A DNA stretch of 64,000 bases from Trogon surrucura (lineage: Eukaryota; Chordata; Aves; Trogoniformes; Trogonidae): the NCBI GenBank assembly GCA_020746105.1, contig CM036618.1, positions 6,332,501 through 6,396,500 of the forward strand. The letters are read 5' to 3'. The first letter of the stretch is position 1, and every line of letters begins with the position of its first letter. Made by a program: the position numbers and the translations under genes. The notes under the pieces were generated by a model. That model saw only the letters and a list, made by a program, of their open reading frames with translations. It did no database searches and was not told the DNA's origin. Positions 24,166 through 38,046 of this stretch are shown one piece after another.

Positions 24166-26937
24166 GTATTTCGTATATTCTTACGGAGTTTTTGAGCAAA
24201 GGAAATTGTTGACGTTGGTTTGTACACGTACCAGCAGAACAGTTGCCCTCCCTTCCCTTGGGAATTAGGTCCCCTTATCTACTGCTACGCCAAAATTAGA
24301 ATTCTTCTCAAAACCAGCATGGCAAAAAAGTGCAGAAAGTCAGTCCTGAGGACTCTGCAAATACAGAAAACACAGGGAGAGGTGAGACAAACCTCACCAC
24401 CTCTTTGAGTTCCTGCTACAACCACCAACTCCTAAGTTCAGCTGTAGCCACCTCCCCGATACCCATCAGTCACAAGGAGAAGCTTGCAAGACCACTGCTA
24501 ACAAGGAGTAAAAGAAAGAAGGTCTGCTCTTTCACACCAGCACACCCACCATACTGAGCAAGACATAGGACAAGATGAGATTTGCTGACTCCTTTGGTAG
24601 GAAGGAAGAAATATGTACAAATAACAGGTTCATTCGCAGCCAGTCATCCGGGCTGATGAATGGCAGTCGTGTGTAAGACGAGTTGAGCGAGGTTACTGGA
24701 GTTTCTTCTGATACAACTTGAATGAAAATCAGCTTCTATGATGGTGTAAGCATTCCCAGAGTAGATTCCTTAATTATTTGCAGCCTTGGTTCATTCAGAT
24801 AAATAGGCTGTACTAATATGTGTTTGAGCTTCTTTTAGAAAAAAAATAGTGATTCGTTACAGATGTGAATATCTCTGCCCTGTGTACGTAGCCACATTCT
24901 GCAACTAATAACAAAATGCAGAGGGGTTGAGCTCATACCTCACAGTTAACTTTATAATTTCATCTCGTTAAGGTTTGCCTTCTTAAAGCCCTATAAGCTA
25001 AATCCGAAAGACCTAACACAAGTTTGTAGAGAATAGCTCCAAAAATTGAGGCCTTCTAACAGATTCATGGAAACGGTGATTTTTAGTCCAGAGTTATTAT
25101 TGTTAATAAACTTAAGGCTGTTGGGATTTTTAGATTCTCTTTAGGTATATTTCCCTTTATACTTTACAGCTATAATACACTGTAATACATCAGCTAATGA
25201 ATCAAAGAGGACATTTGTCTCATGAGAAGACAGCACCACAGAGAGTGCTTCTGCTTTTTACTGCCACTTGCAGTGAAACTGGGGGCAAGGACGATGGAAC
25301 CAAGACCGAGGTCCCCCATGCCAGGATAAATTCTACGTTGTGAATAAACAGACACCACCACAAAATGCATGTACCATACTGCCCTTTCCTAGTAGTCTCA
25401 GAATCCTTTACAAGGAAACTCAGTAACATTATCCTAATTTGTCTAATTTAATACCTGAGACACAGAAATAAAATTTCAACTACAGCCACTTTACATTTTA
25501 CAATTCTGGCTCATCATTTCAGTACCTGACTCCAGCCTGAGCATGACCCACCAGAGACACTTTTAATTTTTATCCACTACTTGTCTTCAGAGACAAATCG
25601 TGTTTCAGATATCTACCTCCAACCACCTTCAGTCTAATCAGTGTGACTGCAATCTGTGCAAATAATTCCTTAAAGCACTCTGTGACGTCCACCTGTATTG
25701 TCCTACCGATAAGTTTAGTGACATCCAATGTATGGTCAGTTGACGAGCCCTAAATGTGTTGTTAAATGACATTTAATGATAGAAATCAGATAAAAAAAAG
25801 GTAATTCAATATGCTGATTTTCCATAACTATCTCACAATGCATGGAAACACGTGCTTCAGTGCGTCCCCTGTCTTCAACCTTCAGTCAGTCGTGGAAGTT
25901 CAGTCGTGGAAGTTCAGCCTTGCACAGTCAATGTGAACAAAGAGAGAATCACCAACAGAATTCATGTCTCTGGGTAACGCATCACCCGTCATGAAAGTGG
26001 TTTAAGATGTACATCAGACTGCTTAGTGAATCTGCATTTATTCTCTTTAAGATTATATTCAACAAAATCAAAGCAAAGTTAAGTGATGGATGTCATTCAG
26101 CTCAAAATACAAAGTATTGTATTGCAGCAATAATGGGAAACTCTTCTGACGTATTACATCCAGATATAGGATGACATAGTCTCCATTTTGAAAACCTGGC
26201 TTAATTTCAGTGGATTTTTATCCTTCAAAATCAATGTAACTTTGCTAATAGATTCCTATAACGAAAAGGTTTTTTAATTAAGTAGGAATAATGGTGTATT
26301 CCATCAACGACAGACTAAAACACTGGATCTGACTGTATTAATAACAGCATCTTAGATACAAAGTGACAGATTTCTCATCTAAATATGAATAAACAGCTTC
26401 TAGTAGTAGAGCCCCTGCGTTATCCATTCAGTGCACACAGTGGCACTTCTGGCTTCAGTAAAGTTACGCACACATGAGTCCTTGAAATTAAATGTATTCA
26501 TTCTCAAAACTTCCTTTTGCTCCTACTTCCAGTGTGTAAATGCCAAGTATTAAAGTAAATCTTTAAATACTACTTTCACTTAGTTAGGTCAGAAAGAGTT
26601 TCCTGCGATCCAGTAATGCACTTGGACTCACACCTAACCGAGAGAAAGTGAATCCAGAGGTCTCGGCAGAGCTAAAAACCGAGATGATTTCTTGCTCTGG
26701 TCTTCTACTTCATATTTATTTTCTGCAGCATTATTTCATGCAGGTGTCAGTTCCCAAAGCTAGATTGTGTCATAGTGCAAGTTCACGTTTTATAATAGTG
26801 GTGTAGCCAGCGGTGAGTTGGAACAGCTGTTTGATAACTGTATGTCACAATTCCACCTTTCTAACTGCTTTTTTCTGTCCTCTTTTCTTCCTACCTATGT
26901 TTTCACCTCCCACCTCAGTAGCTGTGTCAATACGGAG
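24166..26937. other. Intron stretch, single copy
   Basis: No exon or mobile element is recognised. It includes a perfect 14-bp tandem duplication at 25887-25914. Confidence 0.55.
25887..25914. repeat. 14-bp perfect tandem duplication
   Basis: The unit cagtcgtggaagtt occurs twice head to tail with no mismatch, a recent small duplication in otherwise unique intron. Confidence 0.9.
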
Positions 26938-27854
26938 TCAGATGAAGGATGACGGGACAGAGTGCACCCTCAGCAAGTTCGCTGATGATATGAAACTGGG
27001 AGGGGTGGTTGACACCCAGGCAGGCTGTGCTGCCACCCAACGAGATCCGGCCAGGCTGGAGAGCTGGGCAAAGGGAACCTCATGGAGTTTAATAAGGACA
27101 AGTGCGGAGTCCTGCATCTGGGGAGGAATAACACCAGGCACCAGCACAGATTAGGGGACGTCCTGCTGGAAAGCAGCCCCGTGGAGAAAGACCTTCGAGT
27201 CCCAGTGGACAGTGAGTTGTCCCTGGGACAGCAACGGGCCCTTGTGGCCAGGAGGGCCAGTGGGATCCTGGGGGACATTAAGAAAAGTGTGTCCAGCAGG
27301 GCTGGGGAGGTTCTCCTCCCACTCTGCTCCGCCCTGGTGAGACCACACCTGGAATACTGGGTCCAGTTCTGCGCTCCCCAGTTCAAGAGAGACAGGGACC
27401 TACTGGAGAGAGTCCAAAGGAGAGCTCCAAGGATGATCAAGGGTCTTGAACATCTCTCCTGTGAAGAGAGACTGAGAGAACTGGGGCTGTTCAGCCTTGA
27501 AAGGAGATGGCTGAGAGGGGACCCTATTAACATATAGAAATATGTGAGGGGTTGGTGTCAAGGGTAAGTGGACAATCTCTTCTCAGTGGTGCCCAGTAAT
27601 AGAACAAGGAATTAGTTAGAACATAGGAAGTTCCACCTCAACCTGAGGAGAAACTTCTTCCCTGTGAGGGTGCCGGAGCCCTGGCCCAGGCTGCCCAGAG
27701 AGGGTGTGGAGTCTCCTGCTCTGGAGACTTTCAAACCCCGCCTGGACGCGTTCCTGTGCGGCTGCCCTGGGGGATCCTGCTCTGGCAGGTGGTTGGACTG
27801 GATGATCTCTGGAGGTTCCTTCCAACCCCCAACATTCTATAATTCTGTGACTCT
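26938..27854 (+). mobile_element. CR1 LINE, 5'-truncated, with RT domain C onward
   Basis: Begins inside the reverse transcriptase at DGTECTLSKFADDMKLGGVV, so the FADD catalytic motif of RT domain C is intact. A frameshift follows soon after (near 27075-27085), and the frame resumes as FNKDKCGVLHLG, LLESSPVEKDL, QQRALVARRASGILGD and RPHLEYWVQF, ending near WLRGDPINI. The 3'UTR has tggttggactggatgatctc and octamers attctataattctgtga. The same subfamily is seen at 51785-52104 and 58537-59262. Not mobile: it lacks ORF1, endonuclease and most of RT. Confidence 0.95.
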
Positions 27855-30800
27855 AAACCAAGTCACACGCTGCCCTCTCACCACTGGGACGGCCATTCGA
27901 ACCTGATCTGAAGTACTAAATGAAATCAGTACCTGATCTTTAGCTGCCATCAACTTCACAAAACCTCCCATAGTTTGCTGCCAGCTGATGACAGTGGCAT
28001 CCCGTGCTCCGAGTCAGACGAGCACAGAGCTAATTATCACTCGAGCCAATGCCAGGTTTAAGGTTCTGGGCAAGGAAGGGTGAGAAGGGTGAGAAATGGG
28101 ACCACGCTGGCATCCCACCTCTTGCTCCTCAAGTTTCTAGCACTGTTTCTACAAAACAGAGATACTAATTTTCAAAAGGTCATCTGTGCTTTACAGGATT
28201 TTAAAAAATTTTCTGTAATTTCTTCCAAACATCTCTTCCAGTAACATCGATGCTGGCTAGCAAAACATGACCTCTATTCAAAATCATTCCATGCTCCTGC
28301 TTTTTAGAGAAAGTAATAAAAATATCCCACACATCTATGCGTCACTCGATTCATACAACAGCTTAATGTCCTTTCCCATTTATATATTTTTTAAAAATAC
28401 CTTTCAAAACGTACTACTAAGTTTTTAAAGGCCAATTTTATTATAAAACCCTTTCTCACTTGTTCTTGTTTTTCTGCAATTGTACTTTCTTTTGCCATAT
28501 TTTATGTTCAATTTCAGTGATGAAAAGCATTTTGGTTTGAGTATCTGAGAAAAATGCACTTGGTCATTTTCAAGTTAGCCAGGACGAAAATAAATTTCTT
28601 AGTTCAAAAGGCTTATGGGGTCTTTATGTACTCAAAATAATATGTCTTTTGGAGAAAGTAAATCTTCAGTGAGGAATGATCACAAAAAAAACTAATAAAT
28701 GCTCAGTTAATTTAGAAATAAGCCAACTAAGTAATTAATCTCATTTAGAAAAAAAAGTTTTTCTGAAATTTCACTTCTTTTCTACTGTTTTTCTAGGCTA
28801 GAAAACAGATGCAGAGTAAATGCTAAATACCACTGAGGTGGAAGTGTCAAGTATGATTTTGATTGCAGCATTAATATTCTCCTTGAACTGCAAAAATGGT
28901 CAAATCCACTCCAGAAATACAAAGAGGAACGACTGTTATCATATCAAATATGCAAGCAGATCATGGTTTAGGCACTACGGACATAAAGACTAACTGTGTA
29001 AAATATTATGCTGAAAAAGCGGAAAGATTTTACGTATGGCCCAGAATGAAGATACAGAGAAAACAAGCAGGCAGAAGATCCCCGGTCCCATTATAGCATT
29101 AATCAGTTCTCAGAGGGCAAGGGAGAAAAGGTGAGCTTGGTTTTGTCCTTCCAGAATTTCAGTGGATAGAAAAGGGAAACGTTCCAAAAGGTAGCCCCGG
29201 GTAAACACAGACGAGTGGAGAGTGGAGAGAGAAATATTCAAAACACCAGTGTTAAGATGATACAGAATCCTTGGAAGCAGACGAGGCTGGAAAGCCCACT
29301 GATGAAAAGGAATTGAGTAAGAACAGAAACTTGTGGGATGCCCGAAGAAAGTAAGAAAAATTCTGTTGAAAGATACGTTGAATTACATAGCAAAGGGAGA
29401 GAAAGATTAGAAGAATATGGTGTTTCTCCTTAGGCTGAAACAAAAAAAAAAACACAAACCACCTCCACTTTAAAAGAAGACTTAGACATGATGTAAACCC
29501 TGTGAGAAGAACCACTTCATAGTTAGGAGACCGGAGATCAAGAGAGTCTCAAAAATTGCTCTTCACTCCAAATGCAACAGGAGCGATATTTTTCATTTCT
29601 AATACTTACTAGTTGTCACAGACTCAGTGCACAACATGAGTTCTCCTTTCTCTTTAACAGTTCATGGGTAAGAGTCAGACCATACACTAGAATCTGTATT
29701 TCTGATGGAAACCCAGTCCCCTTCTTACAACGTTACACTTGCCAGAGAGTTATACAGAATACAAACTTCTATATTACCTTTATCTTCTGTCTGAGCTAGC
29801 ACAGAGGCAAACTGTTTTGCACCTGCAGCTTTTATAAGGCAGGAGTGGGATTTTAAAGGAACTGCTGAAGTGACTGAGCACTTTATGCGTGAGAGCCAGC
29901 ATGTGCTCTACATACTTACATTCGCTTAACAAATCATTATCAGCCAAATTAAAGTGAAGTGTGAAATATGGCACTCTGAAAAATGACATATATAGTACTT
30001 TTGCCCACTGGTGGAAAGAATAAGGCAGGGAAATAGGAAAAGCTCTCGCAGCACTCATTGGATTTTGAGCTCTCGGAGAAGTAGCTGTTATTTCTTAGTA
30101 AAGTAATGCCTAATCTTTTCATCATATAGAGAGTGGGTTCAAGCACCTCTATCTCTTAATCCATTCAGGAGGACTAGACATTTTCCTAAAGCACTACCAG
30201 TTCTCAACAATTCTCAATCCAAAACTAACTGCAAAGGGATGTCTCTCTCCAGTGCATGTGAATAAAAAAGGCACTTAAAGCAAAATGACGGGCTTTGATG
30301 TATTCAGAAAGAATGGGCAAACTACTCACACATGTAAGAATAGGTACCATAGCAGTATCTGTCTACAGTTGGGCTCTAGATATTCTGGAAAATTGCAAAA
30401 AGACAAGAGCTTTGCCATGAGAGTGCACAACTGCCAAACTTGACTAGATTAGCCACTAAGCGTAGAGTATAATGAAGAGTGAAAACAAAGCCAGCAAAGC
30501 CAAAAGAAGAAAAAGTTGAATTTGCTATCAATTTTCTAAATGTCAAAATCCAACTATGAAGCATGGACAATCTTTCTCACTTTCTCTTTGAAGGACTCCT
30601 CTTCGTACCAATATTTCCTTATTCTGTTTTCTCAGGAAACAATTTTTTTTTCCTTTTTTTTTTTTTAAGTATATCGTAGATGAACAGCCAAACTCAGTCG
30701 GGATAAGGATATGGTCCCTGTCATTCCACTTGGCCAACAGATTTTTAATTCTTCATGGCTCACACAGGAAAAAAAAAAAATAACAAAAGAGAATCCGGCT

Positions 30801-33800
30801 TTCATGGATCTTAGCTAAGAGAGAGAAAACTGGTGTTAAATTCCATTGCTTGAACTGAGCAGAAACTTGAGTATCAATCTACTGGGGACACCAGGCAACT
30901 ATGTACACCACTGAACCCTGGTGTAGAGGCAGCTCTCCTCTGTATTTTAAAGAAAACATCAAGATATTTCAGTATGCAAACAGAGGCCACGTCTCTTTTC
31001 AAATCTTATAATAATTTTTGTTCTGGAAACCTTACCATAAGCTTTAGGCCTGATGATCACTAAGTTCCAGTGGAAACATAGATGAATTAATGTCTCTTAG
31101 GTCATTGACAGTAAAGAAATCATTTGCCTGCAGTCTTTTTAGTCAAAAACACCTGTTCAGAATAATGCAGATACTACAGATAATGCAGTATTTTGTCTAA
31201 TGAGGTTCATAGCCAGGCCTAGAAGAAATGAAAAACTAAGTTTTTGTTGCTAATGCGATGCCACATACATGCAATGAATAAACGTTCAGTCACATCCGAT
31301 GTTTTTTTCCACATCGTCTTTTCCCACTTGGAGTTATCAAACACACATTCTGCAAACCTGGGACTCAAAAATAAATGACACACGTCCTGAACCCCTCCAT
31401 TTACCAACATGGGCTGGAAAGTTCTCAAAAGCTTCCCTGGGTTCTTAGAAAGTACCGTCACCTTTAAAATTATTACCTCAAGGTCTTTACCACCTTCAGT
31501 CGCAGAGATGTGAACGATGAATCATTGAAATGATGGCCCAGAAAGGATTATCTGTCGTCTGTTAAAATTACAGGCTACTGGGGTGAGGATGTCTGCAGTT
31601 AACCATAGGCCTGATGTGCTTTCTGTAATTTTGATTCCTTTAAAACATGTAAGATAAAATGCAGCAGAAATAGCTCACTACTTTACTGGCATCAATTAAG
31701 GTAAAAAAAATGAAACTGGTCACCAGAAAAAAACTTAGTCATTCCTTTTTTTTAAGAATTATAAACATCTCTATCTTGCTGAATAAAATGTTGCCCTCAC
31801 AAAAAGGGTTTTGCAATACCTGTGGAAAATGAGCCAGAAGATGGGGTTGATTTGCTTTATGCAAAAACTGTGTTTGCACATGCCAGCGGATAATTGTTTG
31901 GCGTTCAGAAGCAAAATCTACAAAGTTTCCATCCGCAGCAGCCAAAGGGCTGGAAGCTGGACAGGATCTCCCCCTGCAAGCTCGCCCCAGCAGCTGTAGG
32001 TAGCGCTGGGCATATGAAATGAAAAGGGAATGAGTTTTTTACTGATGTTCTCAGTGCCTCCCCTTCTGTCCCCCTGAGCAGCCACCTGAGCGGCACGTGG
32101 TGGGAGAGACCTATCAGGCGTCTCCTCTATACGGTGCTTAATGCCAGCACTAAAATACATTTTGGAAATGGTTTTAAAGACACTGGAATACTCCTCTCTG
32201 CAGACAGAGAAATGCAGCTCAGAGGCGCCGGGCAATTTGCGTGCACTTACATAATCACTAATTAACGAAGCCAAGTGTAAAACTCAGGGAATTACTTCCA
32301 TCTCCATACGTAGGAGACACGGCACCGCCTCACCAGCCGAGAAACGAAAATCAGAACGTCTTTTCTCGGGATTTGTCATCCTATCCTGAGGGATTATCAG
32401 AACAGGCTATGGAAGACCAAGGACAGAATTGTTCAATGTCTCAGCTAATTAATGGAAGGAAAAAAGATGGTCAGTTGACAAGGGAAAAGAACCAGCTATT
32501 GTTTGGATTTTGAAAGATGCACTTCAATAGGCAGGCAAGTTGTCTCCACCCTCCCAAGAGTTTTGGTGGCTCTTTGACAAGAATTCAGCTGTTACAAAGA
32601 TATATATCGTACGAGGACAAATAAAGAAATAAACCCCTACCTTAAGAATTTTAAGTCTGGGAATTTTATCTTTTCATGCAACATTTTAAGACAAAACCCA
32701 ACGTCTTTCACTGGCTGACACTCAGTCAAGCACCTTGAGAGATCAGAGTGTCCAAGAAACCACAAATAATGAACAGGGAAAATGGGAAGGAGGGAAAATA
32801 TAATGGGAAAGTTCGTAACAGAGGGGAAAAAAAAAAGGTACAGAAAACTAAGCATGGCATACATGTAATATCTTTACCCTGTTGTGGCCTGTACATATTT
32901 TGTTTTTAATTAAAAGCATTATTCATTTTAATTAGCAGTCATGATTCATAAGCGATGCTTTCTTTGAAAAACACATTGAGCAATGATTCTAGATTGTTCA
33001 GTACAGTTTATCTGTGACATAGCTGGGACACAGTTCAGGAACTAAACATAAAAATACTGTTTGAATAAAAAAATAAGACAGCCCCTCCACAGGTCAAGCA
33101 TTTTGTGAAAATCAGGTACCTAAAGAAGACTTTAGTATTTTAACGTTATTTTCAGGGTGACAATGAGCACAGTCATTTTTGAATCACCATGGATATATTA
33201 ATTCAGCTTTAAGAGGTTTGTAACCATGGCATCTTTTTTTTTTTTTTTTTTTTTTTAAAAAAAAGCATCCATTGACCCATGCTGTTAAATTCGGGGTTAT
33301 AATCCAAAATCAATTGTGCCTCAGCCAGCTTTCTATCAGGCGAGTCTTTTGTTTGGCAAAGGCTCAACTCAAAATGAAGGGAATTCATTGGGGTGATAAT
33401 TTGCTGTAGGAGCACCTATAGGGTTGTTAAAATAAAGGTGCTGTGCCATACGCAGGTGTTCCAACATTCTTAAACAGTTCGTCCAGTATCCCCAATGCTC
33501 TTGCAATTACAAAGTAAGCCAACTCAGCAACAGTGATTCCTCATCTAGCATTCAGCTTGGAGCCCTGGCTGGCAAATGCCACCGAGTCCCGCCTTCAAGC
33601 ACATCCCTTCTGTTCAAATGGCGATGACGATGGACTGTAAGGAGTTGCGTTAAGGTCTCGGTCAAATAAATTCCTCTGGCTTTCAAGCTGTCAAGTAAGC
33701 TTTGCAGCTTTGCTCTTCACACAGCACAGTTTGTGATAAAGGCGCAGGAGCCCCAGGCTGCTGGTTTTGGCCATAAAACCACCCACTGAAGTAATCAACC

Positions 33801-36426
33801 GGTTCAGCGTGTGATGGGGGAATATCATTTACACAGCAGAGACGCACAGTAGGCGAATTGATGTAGCTCAAACCTGCTGAAAATTCCTTTTGCTCACCTA
33901 CCCCAAAATCTTTCCTTCCAAACCTTCACAGGACAGAAATCTGGGACAATTTCAGCCCTAAGATGCAAAAGCTATCCGAGCACAATTTTGCCAATTGTGT
34001 TTTTGGAAATAATTACCCGCTTATACTCCTGTTAGAGCTTCAGCAATCTTCCAAAATTAGAAGACCATGTAAGCCAAGCTGCCGGAGGGATGTGTAACGT
34101 TTATACGTGTATACAAAGATATACACATTTACGTTTGTGCACGTATGCATACTTATATATTTTCCACTAACAGCTTTTCATCCTTACGAGATCAGTCAAC
34201 TCCAAACATCTCACACAATAACACAGGCGACAACATCAAGCTCTTTGTGAGCAAAAGAAATCATCACAAGACGTTTTGTCTTAAGATACGGCTAAAAAAA
34301 GAACATTATTTGTTCTCAGTCATTTAATGAGCTGTATTATCAGTGCTGAAAAATACATTCCCAAGCAGGATAGCAAGATAAACTCTGTAAATCTCACTAG
34401 CAGGGCACAACACATCTTCTTATTTTTCAGATGATAAACCACTTCATTGTCTTTTCAGCACACAGATAAGATACCAGATGCTTCTCAGTACAGATAAGGC
34501 TGCTAATTGATGAAACGAAACTGTTCATGTTATGTTGTTCTAAAAAACCATTTTTGTGCTGATCCAGTCTCTCTGAATAAAAATAACTGTATATACATAC
34601 CACAGTGTTTGCTCCACTAGCAGTTTTTATGAACTCTGGTAAAAACATAATAAACTCAAGTATTCAAACTGGATGAAACTGCTTTGGGTAGGAGTCTGGA
34701 TGTAAGAGATGAGAACTGCCCTTGGCCATTCAGCCTGCGTGGTATTTATGAGCAACACTTCATTTTCACAATCTTAGAACACTACAATAAACAATAATGA
34801 TAATAATTTTCAAAACACTCGCTGAATTTTAAAATATTTTTCCCAGAGGATAATGTTTGCCTCTCTCTGTTTTGACCCGTGCATCTGAGTCAGAACGTGG
34901 CACGTAACTTTGGAAAGTTAAGAAGTTTCTGCTTATGATCCTGAACAGTAAGTCTAGAGCATCAGCCTCTTAGATCTTTAAATAATATTTACTATTGTAA
35001 TCCACACAGTTTTATAAGCTCTTTTAGAAAGTAGTTTAGAATACGAAGAAAGTGTATAACCTTTTTCAGCTCAGCCGTGAAATTACAGTTGCATTCTCAC
35101 TCTTAACTACATAAATAACACTTTTCTCTGTCAGTTCTGGGATGCACAAATCCCTCCTCTCCATAAAATTTACCAAACCAATAAATGCTGACCTAGAATC
35201 GGCAATTCTGGTATTTATTAGGGACTCTTAACTGAATTCATAAATCAACATAATACCTAAGTGGGCAGCACTACAATCATTTTATATATTCTATATAACT
35301 ATTTCACATAATATATTTAACGGTTAGAAACATTACACATTTAGCTGGCAAGTCTCTCCTTTAGCATTTAATAAATGCCACACTTTTACATAAGAAATTG
35401 TATTTCAATCTAATGTTTATATTTTGACTGCACCTAAAATGTGCTTATTGTAGCATACTGCGTCAATAAATGAACAATTATTTCTCAGTGGCATGTAAAA
35501 TACCTGGTGATGTCAGCAGCATTAAATTCTAGCGCCAAGCAGGGAAACAATTAAATGTAGTTTAACTGTAAAATTAATATTATACTAATTTTAATAAAAA
35601 GGGAAAGATTTCCCTTATTATTTTTAGTTCAGACATGCAGTCATGTGCAAGGTAATTCAATACCCACTGTATAAAATATGAACTATGAAAATGTTTTACA
35701 GATGTTTTTAATCAGCTTCCTTTGTTTAACATTAGACGCTAACCTCCAGAAGATACATACAAGCTGCACATCCTACAGGTAATGCTCTCCAGATGGGATG
35801 TTTTCCCCGAACATCACGCTTAATAACATGAGGAATAAGGAATAACATAAGGAATATGCTGTGAAGAAAGAGCACCTTGGCAAAAAGTTCTCATGTCGTT
35901 TCGCATTCAGTGGCACGACACATCTTCTCCAGCTTGCCTCCAGCACGGCTCGTGGAAAACTCCCAAAACATACAGCATAAAACCGTCCTCCATTCAGACA
36001 GCTTTATGCTGACTCCTCGGCTCTAGCAAATAACTAAGTACAGCAGTGATACCATCTTAATTATGAAGTCCTTCCTTCAGTTAAACTGTACGACTTCCCA
36101 GCCGTTAGATGGCTGGGTTATTCCTGCAGTCCTATCCCCACACTGAACTTTCCCAGCCTACACCAGTTTCGTGAGGAAGAGCCCATTGCAACGCGTGGAG
36201 CAAGTACGCCTTTCTTGGCAAGAAGAAATCAGCTTTCCTTGCCTGGATGCTGGTAGGCAGGGAGGAACACCAAGCTTCTTAGATTCATTATTTGGTCATC
36301 TGTAAATAGTAACAGTGGTGCAGAGAAGAGAGAACCAGCTATGGCATCGCAATTAAGTGGTAAAAATGTTCCTTGTGTATTACATCAGTAACTTGTGTGT
36401 TACACTCAGTATCTCATTCAAGTATC
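27855..36426. other. Longest CR1-free stretch of the window (about 8.6 kb)
   Basis: I see no mobile element and no exon in this stretch. It contains a T24A8 homopolymer pair at 33233-33264, and 35100-35700 is AT-rich with many homeobox-like words. The absence of young insertions could be chance or could mark constrained non-coding DNA; this cannot be settled from one sequence. Confidence 0.5.
33233..33264. repeat. Homopolymer pair, T24 followed by A8
   Basis: 24 consecutive T then 8 consecutive A. No retroposed gene or SINE body is visible beside it on either strand, so it is annotated only as a simple repeat. Read length errors are possible here. Confidence 0.9.
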
Positions 36427-36608
36427 CATAGAATCACAGAATTGTTCAGGTTGGAAAAGACCTTTAAGATCATCGAGTCCAGCCATCAAGCTAGCAATGC
36501 CAGGCCCACCACTAACCCATGTCCCTCAGCACCACATCTACACGGCTTCTGAGTACCTTCAGCGATGGTGACTCAACCACTGGGGAGCCTGTTCCAACGC
36601 TTGACATT
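36427..36608 (-). mobile_element. CR1 LINE fragment, old subfamily
   Basis: Inverted terminus catagaatcacagaattgtt, caggttggaaaagacctt, ccaggcccaccactaaccca, gtccctcagcaccacatcta and gagcctgttccaacgcttga. It matches the interrupted element at 14092-14862 and the fragment at 20903-21091. Truncated at about 36608; unknown sequence follows. Confidence 0.92.
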
Positions 36609-37664
36609 ATTATCTGCTTAGAAAGGGAGAAGGCCCCACATGCCCAGACAACTCCAGGGACTCTTGCAGAAGTGCACCCTGTAGTCCCGTGCTCTGATGA
36701 CTTGAGCAAAGGAAGGAAACAAACCCTTCCTTCAACCGCTCCAGAGAGACAACTCAGACAAAGACCATAACCTGACCAGTGTAAGCCCATATCCATAAAC
36801 TGTTCCTCAAGTGGAACACAGAGGGAATTTAAAGACCTGTATTTTCTCCAGGGATGTTCAGTGACATCCCTGAGCTTACTGAAAACTGTGTGCCACAGTG
36901 ACATCATTGTAGTAGGACTGAAATACCCAGGGTCTGGCCTGTCCCTAACAACTCTCTCCTGGGAAGGATTTAATCCTCTAGACATCCTCAACAGACACTG
37001 GGAGCAATGAGTTCTGCACAAAATTCAGAAGTCGGGGTCACCTCAATTAAAAAATACATACGGAGGTGAAGACACTCCCTAAAGCGCGTCCCTTTTGCGT
37101 TGTCACCTGAAGACTGGAGCTATCACCGAAGGGATGAGCTCCAAACCCAACTCTCTCAGCCTCCAGGGCAGTGCTTGAGCCAGGAGCCATAAGGCCAGAA
37201 TGTGGAAGGGAGATCTGGGCTCCAGTCCTGAGACTACACGAGCACATCAGGATTTGATATTGCCTGGATCTAGAGGAGAGGAAGAGTGAGAATGCCGCCA
37301 GACGCTAGTGCTGAGGGGGTTTGGTTAGGAACGGGTAGATGGAGGTTAACACTAGCATGGCTTGTGCGTGCCATTTTATGGCTGGTTACTTGAAAATAGA
37401 GGAACAAGGCTGTAATTAAAGCAATAATTACAGACAAAACAGCGAAACCTACAGGTTTAACTTCATGGTTATGACTCATCATCACTCATCGTCTCTTGCT
37501 AAAATACTTGAGTTCCTATGTTCAAGTGAATAATAGCATGAAAAATACACACTTTTATGGAATAAATACCTTAGATATTTTAGGATGAGAGGAGATTTCC
37601 ATCTCAGTGTTGTTGTTTACTCTCACCTTACTATTGGGAAGTCACAATTCAACACATACTTCCC
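36609..37664. other. Intron stretch of unknown origin beside a CR1 truncation point
   Basis: No family is recognised. A minus-strand open frame of 169 codons (37021 to 36512) runs through the CR1 junction; its last codons are CR1 antisense and the rest resembles no protein known to me. Confidence 0.4.
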
Positions 37665-38046
37665 ACCTGCAGCACTGCGTTTGGCTCCGGGGCCTCCAAC
37701 AAAAGGATATAGACCTGTTGGAGCAAGTGCAGAAAAGGGCCACGAAGGCGATCAAGACGTTGGAGCACCTCTCCTATAAGAACAGGCTGAGAGAGTTGGG
37801 GTTGTTCAGCCTGGAAAAGAGAAGGCTCCCCATCACCTTGTAACATCCCTTCACTACTTAAAGGGGGCTACAGGAAAGAAGGGGAGGGACTCTTTATCAG
37901 TGAGTGAAGGGATAGGACAAGGAGTAAGAGTTTCAAACTGAAAGAGGGTAGATTTTGATTAGATATTAGGAAAAAATTCATTACTGTGAGGGTGGTGAAA
38001 CACCAGCACAGGTTCCCCAGAGAAGCTGTGGGTGCCCCCTCCCTGG
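37665..38046 (+). mobile_element. CR1 LINE fragment lacking its 3' end
   Basis: ORF2 tail remnant: [38 protein letters not shown], then a frame break, followed by aggaaaaaattcattactgt, gagggtggtgaaacacc and gtgccccctccctgg. The homology stops near 38046 and neither the 3'UTR nor octamers follow. CR1 copies normally lose the 5' end, so the missing 3' end implies a later deletion or rearrangement. A different subfamily from the other long copies. Confidence 0.9.

Noticed and set aside
33233..33264. T24A8 run considered as a poly-A tail of a retropseudogene
   Set aside because: No gene-like or SINE body on either side and no flanking direct repeat.
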